Source: a virus. Taken from it: a DNA stretch of 36,291 nucleotides. Position numbers and translations under genes: made by a program. Of this stretch, positions 1 to 9,438 are shown piece after piece. The stretch is taken from the IMG/VR virus record IMGVR_UViG_3300032323_002377, positions 1 to 36,291 of that record. One strand, written 5' to 3'. Numbering within the stretch: position 1 is the stretch's first letter; the number at the start of each line of letters is the position of its first letter. Below the pieces are notes generated by a model. It worked only from the letters and a program-made list of their open reading frames with translations. It ran no database searches and was not told the DNA's origin.

Positions 1-105
1 AAATGAACCTGTGGCTGAACCTGTTACCTCTCCTATTATTGATCCTGTAAAAGAACCAGTTAATATTTGAGGTGTACTAAATTGTTTACTATTAATTGTT
101 GCCAT
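1..105 (-). CDS. TGS-repeat fibre/structural protein, N-terminal 35 residues only
   Basis: Partial gene that runs off the left edge. Its ATG (105-103) overlaps the last base of the stop codon of the gene-15 homologue (TAATG), so it is translationally coupled to it. The 35 visible codons are open throughout and begin M-A-T-I-N-S-K-Q-F. They then show spaced T-G-S triplets (LTGSFTGS, EVTGSATGSF), the same low-complexity repeat seen in the fibre genes at 3068-5365 and 17598-18083. I infer a virion fibre or appendage protein. Its C-terminus, where function would be decided, lies outside the window. Confidence 0.7.
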   Translation of the reverse strand, partial: MATINSKQFSTPQILTGSFTGSIIGEVTGSATGSF

Positions 106-1352
106 TAGTCTCCGGAAGCAAATTTACCTATACCTACAACTTCATCACTTACAGATAATGAATATCCTAAAGATGAAGTATTTACTACTAATGTAGATAC
201 ACCAGCGGCTTCAGTAAATGAAGTAATAGCTGATTTTTCTACTAAATTACCATTACAAAAGAATGTAAAATTGTTTATATCAGGAGCTGGTAATCCTGAA
301 GGAGCAGTTGCCCATCCAACGTTAAATGTTACTGTAGTTGAATTTGTTACTGTTCCTGTTTTTTGGAAGTTAGAAGCCAAATATGTAAATATTGCCGGGT
401 CAACACTTCCCCCACTTGTATTACCACTTCCTACTACTATATTAGAATCTACGAAAGCAGCGTTTGTTGTTCTTGATTGTACTCTTGCCATATTAACTGG
501 TGTATTATCTGATTCTACTACTTCAAAAAATAAAGTAGTTTTGGTTTTATTATTAAATTTAGAAATTGCTGTTACATCTTTTTGTTGTACATCAGGTACA
601 ATATAACCATTTAATTTTACTTCAAAAGTACTTCTAACTATTCTTTCACTATTTTCTGCTAATTCAGTTTGAAACCCAAATGAATTAATTTTAGCTTGAA
701 ACTTAAAACGTTCAGGATTACCCCAATAAGCATCAGAAGCATATTCTATTGCCTCTACTATTTTATTTAATTGTTCTACATAATATGTAAATACTATAAA
801 TTGATAAGTAACAGTTACATAATCAGGAACAACAACAGCATAATATTGTCTTTCAGGAATATTATTATTTAAAGCATCAAAAGCATTATAAGCGTTTCGA
901 GTACTATATCGTTTTTGAAATATTCCATAGTGGTTAGGATTGTTAGCATCTAATTTATTTGCTACTGTTCTAACCTTTTCAATATTATTTCGTTTAAATA
1001 TAATTAAAGGAGCCATTAATGATCCTTTTAAATCTCTTAAATAACCGTCTTTTTGATATGATTTCCATTTTTCAGGAGAACCATATAATACAGGAACAGA
1101 TATTTTTTCACCATTTTGGTTAACTGTAGGTTTAATTACATTTTCTAAATAATAAAAAACCGCCTCATCAATATCTTGAATACCAACGGTATATGGTTTT
1201 ACAGTATCTCCTTTCCAAGATTGTTGTAATGCTCTATTTTTAGGGTTTAAAATAGCATCATTAGGATTTCCTTGAGTAACATCATAAGGTGTTACCAAAG
1301 AATTACTAATTTCTTTTTGTGTTTTAGGTATTGGTTTTCTATTTTTAGCCAT
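105..1352 (-). CDS. 15: T4 gp15-like tail sheath stabiliser / tail completion protein
   Basis: In T4, gp15 caps the contractile tail and joins it to the neck. Similarity to T4 gp15 shows as an early SVPVLYGSPEKWK stretch (T4 has VPITYASKEHF), a central YQFIVFTYYVEQLNKIVEAI (T4 YELSIFTRYEDDMFQIVEQI), and TFEVKLNGYIVP (T4 TFEVNGWMYP). The order 13-14-15 upstream supports the call. At 415 residues it is much longer than T4 gp15 (272). The extra ~140 C-terminal residues look like a small beta-rich appended domain (FTFFCNGNLVEKSAITSF). The gene overlaps the upstream gene by one base and the next one downstream by one base. Confidence 0.85.
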   Translation of the reverse strand: MAKNRKPIPKTQKEISNSLVTPYDVTQGNPNDAILNPKNRALQQSWKGDTVKPYTVGIQDIDEAVFYYLENVIKPTVNQNGEKISVPVLYGSPEKWKSYQKDGYLRDLKGSLMAPLIIFKRNNIEKVRTVANKLDANNPNHYGIFQKRYSTRNAYNAFDALNNNIPERQYYAVVVPDYVTVTYQFIVFTYYVEQLNKIVEAIEYASDAYWGNPERFKFQAKINSFGFQTELAENSERIVRSTFEVKLNGYIVPDVQQKDVTAISKFNNKTKTTLFFEVVESDNTPVNMARVQSRTTNAAFVDSNIVVGSGNTSGGSVDPAIFTYLASNFQKTGTVTNSTTVTFNVGWATAPSGLPAPDINNFTFFCNGNLVEKSAITSFTEAAGVSTLVVNTSSLGYSLSVSDEVVGIGKFASGD

Positions 1353-1873
1353 TACAATCTTTGTTTAATTATGTTAAGTCTGTCTGCTGGAACATAGTGA
1401 GCAGCACAAATTATTGATACACTATAACCGAATTCCTCTAATCCTGGATTTAATGGATTGTTTCCGTTATCATCATAATATGGATAATCAGGATGTTTAC
1501 CTACAAAATATTGATTAGAATTTGTATTATCAATTTCCCAATATCCTTCTTGATACATAATAAAATCTCCAACATCGGGAACAACATTAGCATCTACTAA
1601 GTCATCACGTAAAAATTTAAATGTAATAGGCCAACTAAATCCTACTTCATCATCTTGAATTGGAGAAGTTTGATCATTTCTTTCAATTAATGCATTTAAT
1701 AAAACAGGAGGATTAAATACTCTTCCACCAGACGCCTCACCGTACATATTTACTTTAGTTTCCGTTATATCACATTTATAAAACACTACCTCTTGGGAGA
1801 TGATATTCCCCATCAATTCACGATTGAGTGTTCTAAATAAACTTATATCACGGCTACCACCAAATAATGCCAT
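1352..1873 (-). CDS. 14: T4 gp14-like neck protein
   Basis: Neck (head-completion) protein that, with gp13, seals the filled head and offers the tail a docking surface. It shares a pattern with T4 gp14: an early strand (ISQEVVFYKCDITE; T4 SIQMRGVECYYVPRE) followed by VPDVGDFIMYQEGYWEID, matching T4 PKEGDLIYFPMDNSLFEIN. At 173 residues it is shorter than T4 gp14 (256) and seems to lack the C-terminal part. It lies between the 13 and 15 homologues with almost no spacer, in the same order as in T4. The homology is recalled rather than computed, but three neighbouring genes agree. Confidence 0.8.
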   Translation of the reverse strand: MALFGGSRDISLFRTLNRELMGNIISQEVVFYKCDITETKVNMYGEASGGRVFNPPVLLNALIERNDQTSPIQDDEVGFSWPITFKFLRDDLVDANVVPDVGDFIMYQEGYWEIDNTNSNQYFVGKHPDYPYYDDNGNNPLNPGLEEFGYSVSIICAAHYVPADRLNIIKQRL

Positions 1874-1874
1874 A

Positions 1875-3026
1875 TTATCCTATATAAATTGTCATTGGTA
1901 CTTGATTTAATTCAGCTTGACGAGCAGTTGATTCTGCTGATCTTCTTTCAAGTAATGATTGTTTTGATGTTTGATCAAAATAATCTCTTAATCTTGCAAT
2001 TAAAGCCTCTTTTTCTGCTGTTGCTTGAGTAACTAAACTATCACCATTTAATTGTACTTCAGCTCCAGGAATAGGTACAGTAGAATATTTGTTTCTAACT
2101 AAACCTAACATTTCTTTTGAAACAGCTAAAGCATATTCAAATATCCAACTTCTACCAATTGAATTAATTTGAGTATATATTGGATTGGCATAAGGTGCTT
2201 TACTTACATTAGTTACTTTACCTGGGGAAGGAGTTATAGTTGCACTATATCTGTCTTCATTTTTAATATAATTAAACCACAATTGTACTCCTTCATCACC
2301 TTTATCAGGAATTGGGAATATTCTTAATTTATTATTTGAAATAAGAAATGTATAATTAGATAATCTAATTTGATTACTCATTTCAATAGCTTGAACATTT
2401 GCTAAATCATAACTTAAAGGCAATAAAAGGAAATTAGTTGCAGGACCATAACCTGCTAAACCAGTTAATCCTACAGCACTCATAGCACCTGGTCCTAATC
2501 CTGCCCAAGGACTATACAATTCATTAATTGCTGGTGTTCCTGAAAAGAATATTTTTTTAATTTCAATTCCACCAGTAATATTTTGAGATGTTGCCCAAGC
2601 TCCTAAATCATAATCTTGTACACTAGATGTTAAATAAACCGAACCACTGTACCAATCTATATTACCTCCTGTACCTGCTTCAGAAGCATATTGTTGAGAT
2701 AATTTTATTATGGGACCTAAACTAGGGGTTATTAAAGCTTGATTTAATGATGATGCTGTTGGAGCTCCTTCAATAGATAAGTAATTATCTCTTAATTGAA
2801 ACGCATATAATTCATTTCCATAAATTGTAGTTGCTATTTCAAAAGCAGTATAAAAGGATCCTGATTGTAATTCTACATCAACAAGAGGATAACCTAAACG
2901 CAAAGCGCAAAATTTAGCTACTTTATCAGCGTCCTGTTGGAATTGATAGTCATTATCATAATATCCAAAAGGAGTATCGCCAGGGAAAAAAGTACTAGTA
3001 CCGGTCCAAATAGGAATGTTTGCCAT
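1875..3026 (-). CDS. 13: T4 gp13-like neck protein
   Basis: Neck protein at the portal-tail interface. The N-terminal KFCALRLGYPLVDVELQSG resembles T4 gp13 (ILRRLGAPIINVELT), including the helix before I/V-N/D-V-E-L. The C-terminal third matches T4 in W-x-x-x-Y-A-L-A-V-S-K-E-M-L-G, then PGAEVQLNGDSL (T4 PGGVTIDGQRL) and EKEALIARL (T4 EKEALREEL). At 383 residues it is longer than T4 gp13 (309), partly from a ~50-residue Gln/Ala-rich tail. A TATTTATA element lies 13 nt upstream of the ATG, so this gene probably opens the 13-14-15 unit. Confidence 0.85.
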   Translation of the reverse strand: MANIPIWTGTSTFFPGDTPFGYYDNDYQFQQDADKVAKFCALRLGYPLVDVELQSGSFYTAFEIATTIYGNELYAFQLRDNYLSIEGAPTASSLNQALITPSLGPIIKLSQQYASEAGTGGNIDWYSGSVYLTSSVQDYDLGAWATSQNITGGIEIKKIFFSGTPAINELYSPWAGLGPGAMSAVGLTGLAGYGPATNFLLLPLSYDLANVQAIEMSNQIRLSNYTFLISNNKLRIFPIPDKGDEGVQLWFNYIKNEDRYSATITPSPGKVTNVSKAPYANPIYTQINSIGRSWIFEYALAVSKEMLGLVRNKYSTVPIPGAEVQLNGDSLVTQATAEKEALIARLRDYFDQTSKQSLLERRSAESTARQAELNQVPMTIYIG

Positions 3027-3039
3027 AGTAATATTCCAT

Positions 3040-3047
3040 TATAAATA
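3040..3047 (-). promoter_or_regulatory. TATTTATA element upstream of gene 13
   Basis: Exact TATTTATA in coding sense (plus strand TATAAATA), 13 nt before the start codon, in the short gap after the fibre gene's stop. It is one of ten such sites; see findings for possible roles. Confidence 0.5.
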
Positions 3048-3067
3048 TTAAAATGGCTAAAAATGTT

Positions 3068-5365
3068 TTAGAATAATGAACTAGATCTCCATTGACCAGC
3101 CATCCAAACATACATAAATTGGTTACCACCAGAATTACCAAATACAAATTGTCCATCTGAACCACTAAATGTTGGTTGACCTGAGGATGTAGGACTTATT
3201 ATTGCTCCGGATGGATTAGTTACTGTTAAGTTTCCAATCATGGAACCTGTAAATGAACCAGTTAATGATCCTGAAACATTTCCTCTAAATGAACCTGTAA
3301 ATAATGATGCTGAAAAGGTATTAGTAATTATAGATCCTGAAAAGTATACACTTCCTCCACCTGGTTGGAAATTAATATTAGATCCTGTAAATAATAAATT
3401 TGCTGATGAGGATCCTACAGTTAATGTAGTTCCAGGAGTACCTTTAATAGTACCACTAAAATCATATATTAAATTCGCTGAACTAGATCCGTCTCCTAAG
3501 AAAATGTCATTTGAATTTTTACCAAAGTAAACATTACCACTAATAGCATTTATTAATAAGTTACCTAAATTATCTAATTTAATACTAGCTCCAGTAGTAG
3601 AAGAACTTCCGGTTAAAAATATACCTCCTTGGTTATTAACATTTAATATACTAGAGGTTATAAAAGGTACAGATGCTGATGTTACAGTTATTGTATTAGC
3701 ACTTATAGAAGAAGATAATGTTAAAGCATTAGCTATAATATTACCACTAGAAGTAATAGCACTAGCTGTAATAATACCTCCTTGTATTAAAGCATTACTA
3801 GCAGTATAAGCACTCATTACAATATTACTACCTGTAATATTTAAACGAGTTTGGTTAGAACCTAAAGTAATTCTAACATTTTTTCCAGATTCACCTCTAA
3901 TAGCACCGTCTACATCATAAACTATATCTGCAGAAGAAGTACCATCACCAATGTATATGTTGTTTTGATCTTTAGCTAAATAAATACTACCGCTTACTGA
4001 ATTTAAAGTTAAGTTACCTATTGGATCTACTGAAATTGAAGCTCCTCTATCAATATAACTTGAACTAAAGTTTTTACCATTAGCAGTAATTAATACTGTA
4101 GTAAAAGTTGAACCTGAACCTGATTGGAATAAGATTCCATCATATTGAGATCCTGTAAATGAAGAACTAACTACAAAGAAACTTTCACTAACACTAGAAG
4201 ATAGTAAACTAGCAGTTAATATAGTGTTGATTTTTGTACTTAAAATAGGGAATGCACTTACATTAACACTACCAGTATAATCTCTACCACCACCTAAATT
4301 TAATACAGTTACAAATCCGGCTCCAGATGATGAATCAAAAGTAATTATATTATATCTTGAACCAGTAAATGATGAACTAATAGTAAAATTAGGACTAACA
4401 AAACTAGAAGATAATAAACTAGCAGTTAGTATAGAGTTCATTTTTAAACTTAATAAAGTAAATGAACTTGTAGCTCCAGATCCTGTTGAAAAATAATAAT
4501 CAGGAGCTGAGTCTGATGGAAGAGTATCAGATGCTACAAAATTCCAAAATGCACTACCTGATGTAATTCTTACTGTATCTCCTGGAGTGTTACCCCACCC
4601 AATAGAAAATGAAGAAGTATTTACACTACCTGAGGCTCTTCTACCAATAGATTCGGTAACATAAGAACCAGTAGCAAAATAATAAATTCCTGATGAACTT
4701 GTATCAGGTGGTAAAGCTCCTGAGGCCGCAGCTATAAAAGTATAAGTTGTAGAACCAGATACAATTCTAAAAGCATCTCCTACTCTACTACCAATTCCTG
4801 GATTTAATGAGGAAGTATTTACACTACTTGTAGAAGGTAAACCGGGTGTTGAAGAAAAAATACTATTAAAGTATAAAGTAGCATTAGTATTTAAAGTTAA
4901 ATTACTACTTGTAATATCACTTGATTGAATTCTTGAAGCAGTAACTAATCCTACTGAAGCTGTTTGTATGCTAACTACAGGATCCGTAAATCTAACACTT
5001 GCTGTAATTGAACCACTTCTAATACTAGCAAAACTTGAACTAAAAGGACCAATTTTAACATCACTACCTGTAATATTAATTGAGCTACCAGATACAAATA
5101 CTCTAGTATCTTTTGAACCTAAAGTTACACCTACATTTAACCCATCAGCACCTTTTATAGCACCGTCAACATCATAAATTACATTAGCAGAATTAATTCC
5201 ATCACCAACGTAAATATCGTTCTTACCAGGACCAAATAATATATCTGATCCTGATAAGTTTAGTCTTCCTAGGTTATCTAAGGTAATTTGTGCTTCAACA
5301 GTGTTGCTACTACCTGTAAACAGGATAGAACTCTGGGATGGGTATATTCTTACGTCTTTAGTCAT
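3068..5365 (-). CDS. Ser/Gly-repeat tail fibre protein with triplicated module
   Basis: Large fibre-like protein (765 aa) dominated by S-G-S and T-G-S triplets and short beta strands, as in trimeric phage fibres. Three copies of a ~75-residue module (residues 27-104, 444-515, 594-665) share the core GDG-x-x-SA-x-x-x-YD with a following G-x-I-x-G. A second repeat family lies between them: V-N-T-S-S units near 182 and 248, and ILTASLLSSS units near 311 and 381. The C-terminus (GNSGGNQFMYVWMAGQWRSS) resembles ends I associate with marine phage fibres. The start abuts the stop of the 1346-residue spike gene upstream with a one-base gap. The function as receptor-binding or collar fibre is inferred from composition and position. 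Confidence 0.7.
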   Translation of the reverse strand: MTKDVRIYPSQSSILFTGSSNTVEAQITLDNLGRLNLSGSDILFGPGKNDIYVGDGINSANVIYDVDGAIKGADGLNVGVTLGSKDTRVFVSGSSINITGSDVKIGPFSSSFASIRSGSITASVRFTDPVVSIQTASVGLVTASRIQSSDITSSNLTLNTNATLYFNSIFSSTPGLPSTSSVNTSSLNPGIGSRVGDAFRIVSGSTTYTFIAAASGALPPDTSSSGIYYFATGSYVTESIGRRASGSVNTSSFSIGWGNTPGDTVRITSGSAFWNFVASDTLPSDSAPDYYFSTGSGATSSFTLLSLKMNSILTASLLSSSFVSPNFTISSSFTGSRYNIITFDSSSGAGFVTVLNLGGGRDYTGSVNVSAFPILSTKINTILTASLLSSSVSESFFVVSSSFTGSQYDGILFQSGSGSTFTTVLITANGKNFSSSYIDRGASISVDPIGNLTLNSVSGSIYLAKDQNNIYIGDGTSSADIVYDVDGAIRGESGKNVRITLGSNQTRLNITGSNIVMSAYTASNALIQGGIITASAITSSGNIIANALTLSSSISANTITVTSASVPFITSSILNVNNQGGIFLTGSSSTTGASIKLDNLGNLLINAISGNVYFGKNSNDIFLGDGSSSANLIYDFSGTIKGTPGTTLTVGSSSANLLFTGSNINFQPGGGSVYFSGSIITNTFSASLFTGSFRGNVSGSLTGSFTGSMIGNLTVTNPSGAIISPTSSGQPTFSGSDGQFVFGNSGGNQFMYVWMAGQWRSSSLF
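3371..3586 (-). repeat. Fibre module copy 3 (residues ~594-665)
   Basis: Third copy of the GDG..SA...YD module of the 765-residue fibre. It is the most divergent copy: YDFSGTIKG replaces YDVDGAI.G and the segment after it is shorter. Confidence 0.65.
3821..4036 (-). repeat. Fibre module copy 2 (residues ~444-515)
   Basis: Second copy: IYIGDGTSSADIVYDVDGAI, then a TLGS.QTR..ITGS segment also present in copy 1 (TLGSKDTR). Confidence 0.7.
5054..5287 (-). repeat. Fibre module copy 1 (residues ~27-104)
   Basis: First copy, near the N-terminus: IYVGDGINSANVIYDVDGAI followed by TLGSKDTR and SGS/TGS strands. Confidence 0.7.
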
Positions 5366-5366
5366 T

Positions 5367-8300
5367 TTAGAATATTCTTGTTCCTCTTAATCTGAATTTA
5401 GGGTCTATTAATGTCTGTGTATAACTTGATTTTAAACTAGTTCTTTCACCTTTTTCAAAATATCTCATGTTAAATGAGTTCATGTTTACTACAACTTTAT
5501 CTGTTTCATATGGCAAAATTAATCTGCTTGATACGTTAGATAAAGCTACATATCCACTGTTAAGACCATGTCCTAATCCTATTTGATAAACTCCTTGTCC
5601 TTCTAATTGATATACTTCATTAAAATTAGTTGGAGTAGAAGCTGGATCTAAACAGAAGTTACCTTGAACTGTTGCGTTATATCTTCTTGTTACTGGTTGG
5701 ATTTCTGTTCCATTTTTCAATACAAAGAAGAATAAACCACCTTGTTTTGGAGTTTGGCTATTAAATGTTTGGTTTAAAGTATGGAAATAATCAAAACTTA
5801 CCTCAAAACTAGCTGTTATATCTTCCCCTAGTGTTATCATTGCTTGTAACATAGGGTTTCTTGGTTCTTCATCATGGAAATTATAAAACTTATAGAATGA
5901 ATCTGTAGGTTCTTTAATAACATATCCTTTTCTATTAGTCCACATATCATATCCATATCTATTATTATCTTTAACATAAGATATGATTTCTCCATATAAG
6001 TTTGTTGATCCTGTGTGTAACCAAGAGGTACTACCTGTTGCATTCCATCTTGAAACTCTACTTAAAGCATCATTTTGAATAGTAGGAAGCAATGGTCTAA
6101 CTACAGGCATATCAGTGTATCCTAAAATATTTAAAGCAAAATAGTTAATAAATTCAAACTTATTATCTCTAATATCTAATAAAACTGGTGAGTTTTGGAA
6201 TTGAGATAAGTTTGTATTTAAATCTAAAGCAGCACCTCTAATACCTCTTAAAAGATTTCTATACGCTTTATATATAGTAACCCAAGGTGAAAATAAGAAG
6301 GTTTGCATGTTAGGATCTAATGGTCTTGGTAATCCATAATTCATACCAGCCATTAAATTATAAGAAAAATTATAAGTACTAAATAAGGAAACACCAGGAT
6401 TTCTAATAATCATACTGTGGATGATATTACTAGTAATAATTACAGGATAATTTGTTGGGAATCTACTTCCAGCTAAAGTATTATTAAATAATCCATTATT
6501 TGAGAAACCAGCATCATTAAATCCACCTATGTAATTATGACGTACAGTATAACCACTGCGTACATCAAAATTGAAAGGATATTGATCGGCACCACAGTTG
6601 TAGAATGAACATCCTTGTAATGGAGATAAGAAATTAAATTGGTTAGTTTCTCTTAATACAAATGCTCCTCTATATTCTGCGGAACCAGATGTGTATGTAG
6701 GGTATCTATCATTTAAGTTTTGGAAAGCAACGTTTTTAAATATAATTCTTTTATCAAAAGAAAAACCATCGTCTGTTCTTATACGACCTGTTTTCCATTC
6801 ATTAGTAGTGTATGAACCTGAAAAATTAACTGCTTTATTTACTTTAACAACAGTAGCTCCTTTATGAACGTGTCCATCTATAAATGGTCTATCTAAAGTT
6901 AAAATACTACCTGTTTTAGAGGTAATAGTATAATGTTGTTCTCCTGGTTTTGATAAATAACTACCTGATAATTCTGTGTTACGGGCTATACCATCAAAAG
7001 CTGTTCCCATATAATATGGATGATTTGATGTTCTTGTTACAATAACAATATGATCACCAACATTAAAATCAAAAGCATTATTAACTTGAACTTGATTTAA
7101 ACTTTGATTTCTAACAATAAAATTTCTAAATCTATTTATATTATTACTACCACCAGCATTAAACAAACCATTAGTTTCAATTCTAATAAATCGGAAATTT
7201 CTTGGTCCTACAAAATATTCTCTAACGGTATCGGGATTTACTCTGTATCTTCTATCAAAAGATTGAGTTAATGGAGTCCAGTTAAATGAATCATTACTTC
7301 CTGAGATTCTTACACCAAATGAACTTGAAAAGTTTTGAAGAGTTGAAAGAAGTGTTTCAACAAATCCAACTACACTAAAGCTTGTAGGAGTAGTTAAATC
7401 TATAATAACACTTCTAGATTGACCAGTACCTAAATCTAAGTCAGAAGCATAAATATCATCATTTAATACTAAATAACCCCAACCTGTAGATCCATTTTTT
7501 AAACTACCTGTGTTATTAATCCCATACATATAAGGGAATACCCCATTTGCTCTATGTTCAGGAGCTCCTATATTACTAAATGCTAAATTTAAATGATCTA
7601 AAGGATCAGTTACAACAGATGCTAATTTAATTACTTGATTATTTGTTGAATGAGGAAATTCAACTCCTGATTCATAAACAATAGTATTAGTATTAACACC
7701 TGTGATTGCTGTATTTAATGTAAGTTTTTGTGCTTTAGCATATACTATAAATCTTGTACATACAAAAGCATTATTGTTACTAGAAAACAATCCAACTCTA
7801 CCAGCCATAGCTCCACCACGGTTGGCTTCTTCAAAATACATTACATCATTTATGTATCCTCTATAGTAACCTCTAGTAAATTCAGTAGTATATTTTTTCA
7901 AACCAGTTAAAGATAAACTAGCAGAAATCATACTTACGTTTGCATTGTGATATTGGTTTTTAGGTCTTAACCACATTCTTGTACTACCAGAAGTTTCAGT
8001 AGCAAAATATGTTCTTCCAGGTCCCCATCCTCCTAAACCACCATCGGTATAGTCAAAATCATTTGTAGGATCGGCATGAAGACAAACCCCTAAAGCACCA
8101 TCACTTCTTACACCACCAGGTGTTCTTTCATTTGATATCCAAGCTTCTACTTTTACAGTATCTCTGTAAATATCTTTAACAAATAAATGACGGTATAAGT
8201 TTGTAGTAAATTGAGTTAAACCTATACCTGGTACTAATGTCCAGTCGTTAAAGAAACCTGATCTTGTTAAGTCGGTTTCCCATTCGGATAAAGTAGAACC

Positions 8301-9407
8301 AGATTGGAAATTATAATCTTTTAATAAATGATCGTAGCTGCTTACAGCAGTAATAGTTCTTGTTTGACCATTAATAACTACCCTATCACCTACTTGGTAA
8401 CGTTCTTCATCAACAATAATTTCAGTTGATGATGCTGTAGCTAATACTTTTCCTTCTAGACCATTAAATCTTTGAATATATAAAAATCTGCTACCAGTAT
8501 CAATGGCTGCTACTTGAAATACTTCATCTTGAGAAGACATTGAAACAGCTGAAGCTGATGATCTGAAGTTATTATCTGATCTAGAGCTTGATACACTTTC
8601 TTCACCAACAAAAATCCAGTCACCTGTTGCAAATCCTGTTGTTGAGTTTACTCTTAAGAATGTATCACCAACAGATGATGATTGAGTTAAAAATGTGTTT
8701 AATCTAACTTCAGGACCTTCAAATCGCATTTCTTGCATTGGAAAGTTATTAGCAACAATATTATTTATTAATAAATCATTACCTGTACCAAATGAAGAGG
8801 TATAGTGATTATCAAATATTACTGAGCTTCCTGATCCGCTTACTATAAAAGCTCCGTCTCTTAAAGTAATTGAGTTAGTAAATTTTAATGACCCACCATC
8901 TTTAACTACTAATGAACTTCCACTTTCTATTAAAATTTGGTAAGCAGAAGCAGTCATTGAACCTGAAAGTTCAATATTACCTGGTCTAAAGTGAACAAAT
9001 GCTCCGTTAAGTATTACACCTCCTCTTTTATCGGGAAAAGAAGCAGTGTTTGGAAATAAAGCTAAACTCCATGAGTTATAACTAGTATCAATAGAACAAC
9101 TAATGAAATAAGAAGATGAAGGGTCAGTACTACAAGTTACGTAGTTAATTTTTAATTCTTCATCTCTATCAGTATAGGTAAAAAAGGAACTGCTTGAAGG
9201 AAATCTAGAAATTGAACCTCTGTTAACAGGAATATTCATTGTACTTCCAGTCCAGGGTAATACGTTTGATGCAGAAATAAATGTTCTTAATCCCTGCAAA
9301 ATTACAGTATCACTTGCAGTAGGAACTATTCCTCCAATCCATGTTGAAGGAGCATTCCAACTTGCGGAACCAAAGAATGATGATGAAACGGAATATATGG
9401 TTGGCAT
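5367..9407 (-). CDS. Giant tail spike/fibre with G8-like and parallel beta-helix domains (paralogue 2)
   Basis: A 1346-residue multidomain protein. Residues ~16-40 show the G8 signature (SWNAPSTWIGGIVPTASDTV), followed by beta repeats rich in GS.L.(V)KDGGSL. Residues ~363-558 look like a concanavalin-type fold ending in GRVGLFSSNNNAFVCTRFIV. Residues ~660-765 resemble an F5/8 type C (discoidin) domain (ISGSNDSFNW, FRFIRIETNG). Residues ~782-865 (VGDHIVIV, YTITSKTGSILTLDRPF, HKGATVVKVNKAVNFSG) match the block before the right-handed helix of CEMIP/TMEM2-type proteins. Residues ~885-1080 have Asn-rich turns of a parallel beta-helix. The C-terminus is PKFRLRGTRIF. It is paralogous to the next gene upstream. 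Host-glycan binding or cleavage is inference; I identified no catalytic residues. Confidence 0.7.
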   Translation of the reverse strand: MPTIYSVSSSFFGSASWNAPSTWIGGIVPTASDTVILQGLRTFISASNVLPWTGSTMNIPVNRGSISRFPSSSSFFTYTDRDEELKINYVTCSTDPSSSYFISCSIDTSYNSWSLALFPNTASFPDKRGGVILNGAFVHFRPGNIELSGSMTASAYQILIESGSSLVVKDGGSLKFTNSITLRDGAFIVSGSGSSVIFDNHYTSSFGTGNDLLINNIVANNFPMQEMRFEGPEVRLNTFLTQSSSVGDTFLRVNSTTGFATGDWIFVGEESVSSSRSDNNFRSSASAVSMSSQDEVFQVAAIDTGSRFLYIQRFNGLEGKVLATASSTEIIVDEERYQVGDRVVINGQTRTITAVSSYDHLLKDYNFQSGSTLSEWETDLTRSGFFNDWTLVPGIGLTQFTTNLYRHLFVKDIYRDTVKVEAWISNERTPGGVRSDGALGVCLHADPTNDFDYTDGGLGGWGPGRTYFATETSGSTRMWLRPKNQYHNANVSMISASLSLTGLKKYTTEFTRGYYRGYINDVMYFEEANRGGAMAGRVGLFSSNNNAFVCTRFIVYAKAQKLTLNTAITGVNTNTIVYESGVEFPHSTNNQVIKLASVVTDPLDHLNLAFSNIGAPEHRANGVFPYMYGINNTGSLKNGSTGWGYLVLNDDIYASDLDLGTGQSRSVIIDLTTPTSFSVVGFVETLLSTLQNFSSSFGVRISGSNDSFNWTPLTQSFDRRYRVNPDTVREYFVGPRNFRFIRIETNGLFNAGGSNNINRFRNFIVRNQSLNQVQVNNAFDFNVGDHIVIVTRTSNHPYYMGTAFDGIARNTELSGSYLSKPGEQHYTITSKTGSILTLDRPFIDGHVHKGATVVKVNKAVNFSGSYTTNEWKTGRIRTDDGFSFDKRIIFKNVAFQNLNDRYPTYTSGSAEYRGAFVLRETNQFNFLSPLQGCSFYNCGADQYPFNFDVRSGYTVRHNYIGGFNDAGFSNNGLFNNTLAGSRFPTNYPVIITSNIIHSMIIRNPGVSLFSTYNFSYNLMAGMNYGLPRPLDPNMQTFLFSPWVTIYKAYRNLLRGIRGAALDLNTNLSQFQNSPVLLDIRDNKFEFINYFALNILGYTDMPVVRPLLPTIQNDALSRVSRWNATGSTSWLHTGSTNLYGEIISYVKDNNRYGYDMWTNRKGYVIKEPTDSFYKFYNFHDEEPRNPMLQAMITLGEDITASFEVSFDYFHTLNQTFNSQTPKQGGLFFFVLKNGTEIQPVTRRYNATVQGNFCLDPASTPTNFNEVYQLEGQGVYQIGLGHGLNSGYVALSNVSSRLILPYETDKVVVNMNSFNMRYFEKGERTSLKSSYTQTLIDPKFRLRGTRIF

Positions 9408-9421
9408 GATTTGCTATTTGT

Positions 9422-9429
9422 TATAAATA
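9422..9429 (-). promoter_or_regulatory. TATTTATA element upstream of spike paralogue 2
   Basis: Exact TATTTATA in coding sense, 14 nt before the ATG, in the 31-nt gap between the two spike genes. Confidence 0.5.
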
Positions 9430-9438
9430 TTAAACTTT

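Noticed and set aside
271-606. Plus-strand hydrophobic open frame opposite the gp15-like gene
   Set aside because: The Val/Leu/Pro-rich translation is typical of the antisense of a beta-rich gene; the minus-strand gene has clear homology.
3068-5365. CRISPR-like or satellite repeat array
   Set aside because: The periodicity is in-frame protein repeat (SGS/TGS, GDG modules) with diverged copies, not identical direct repeats with unique spacers.
5837-6043. Nested minus-strand frame within spike paralogue 2
   Set aside because: Out-of-frame shadow of a strongly coding region, Met/Ile/Lys-rich and without a leader of its own.
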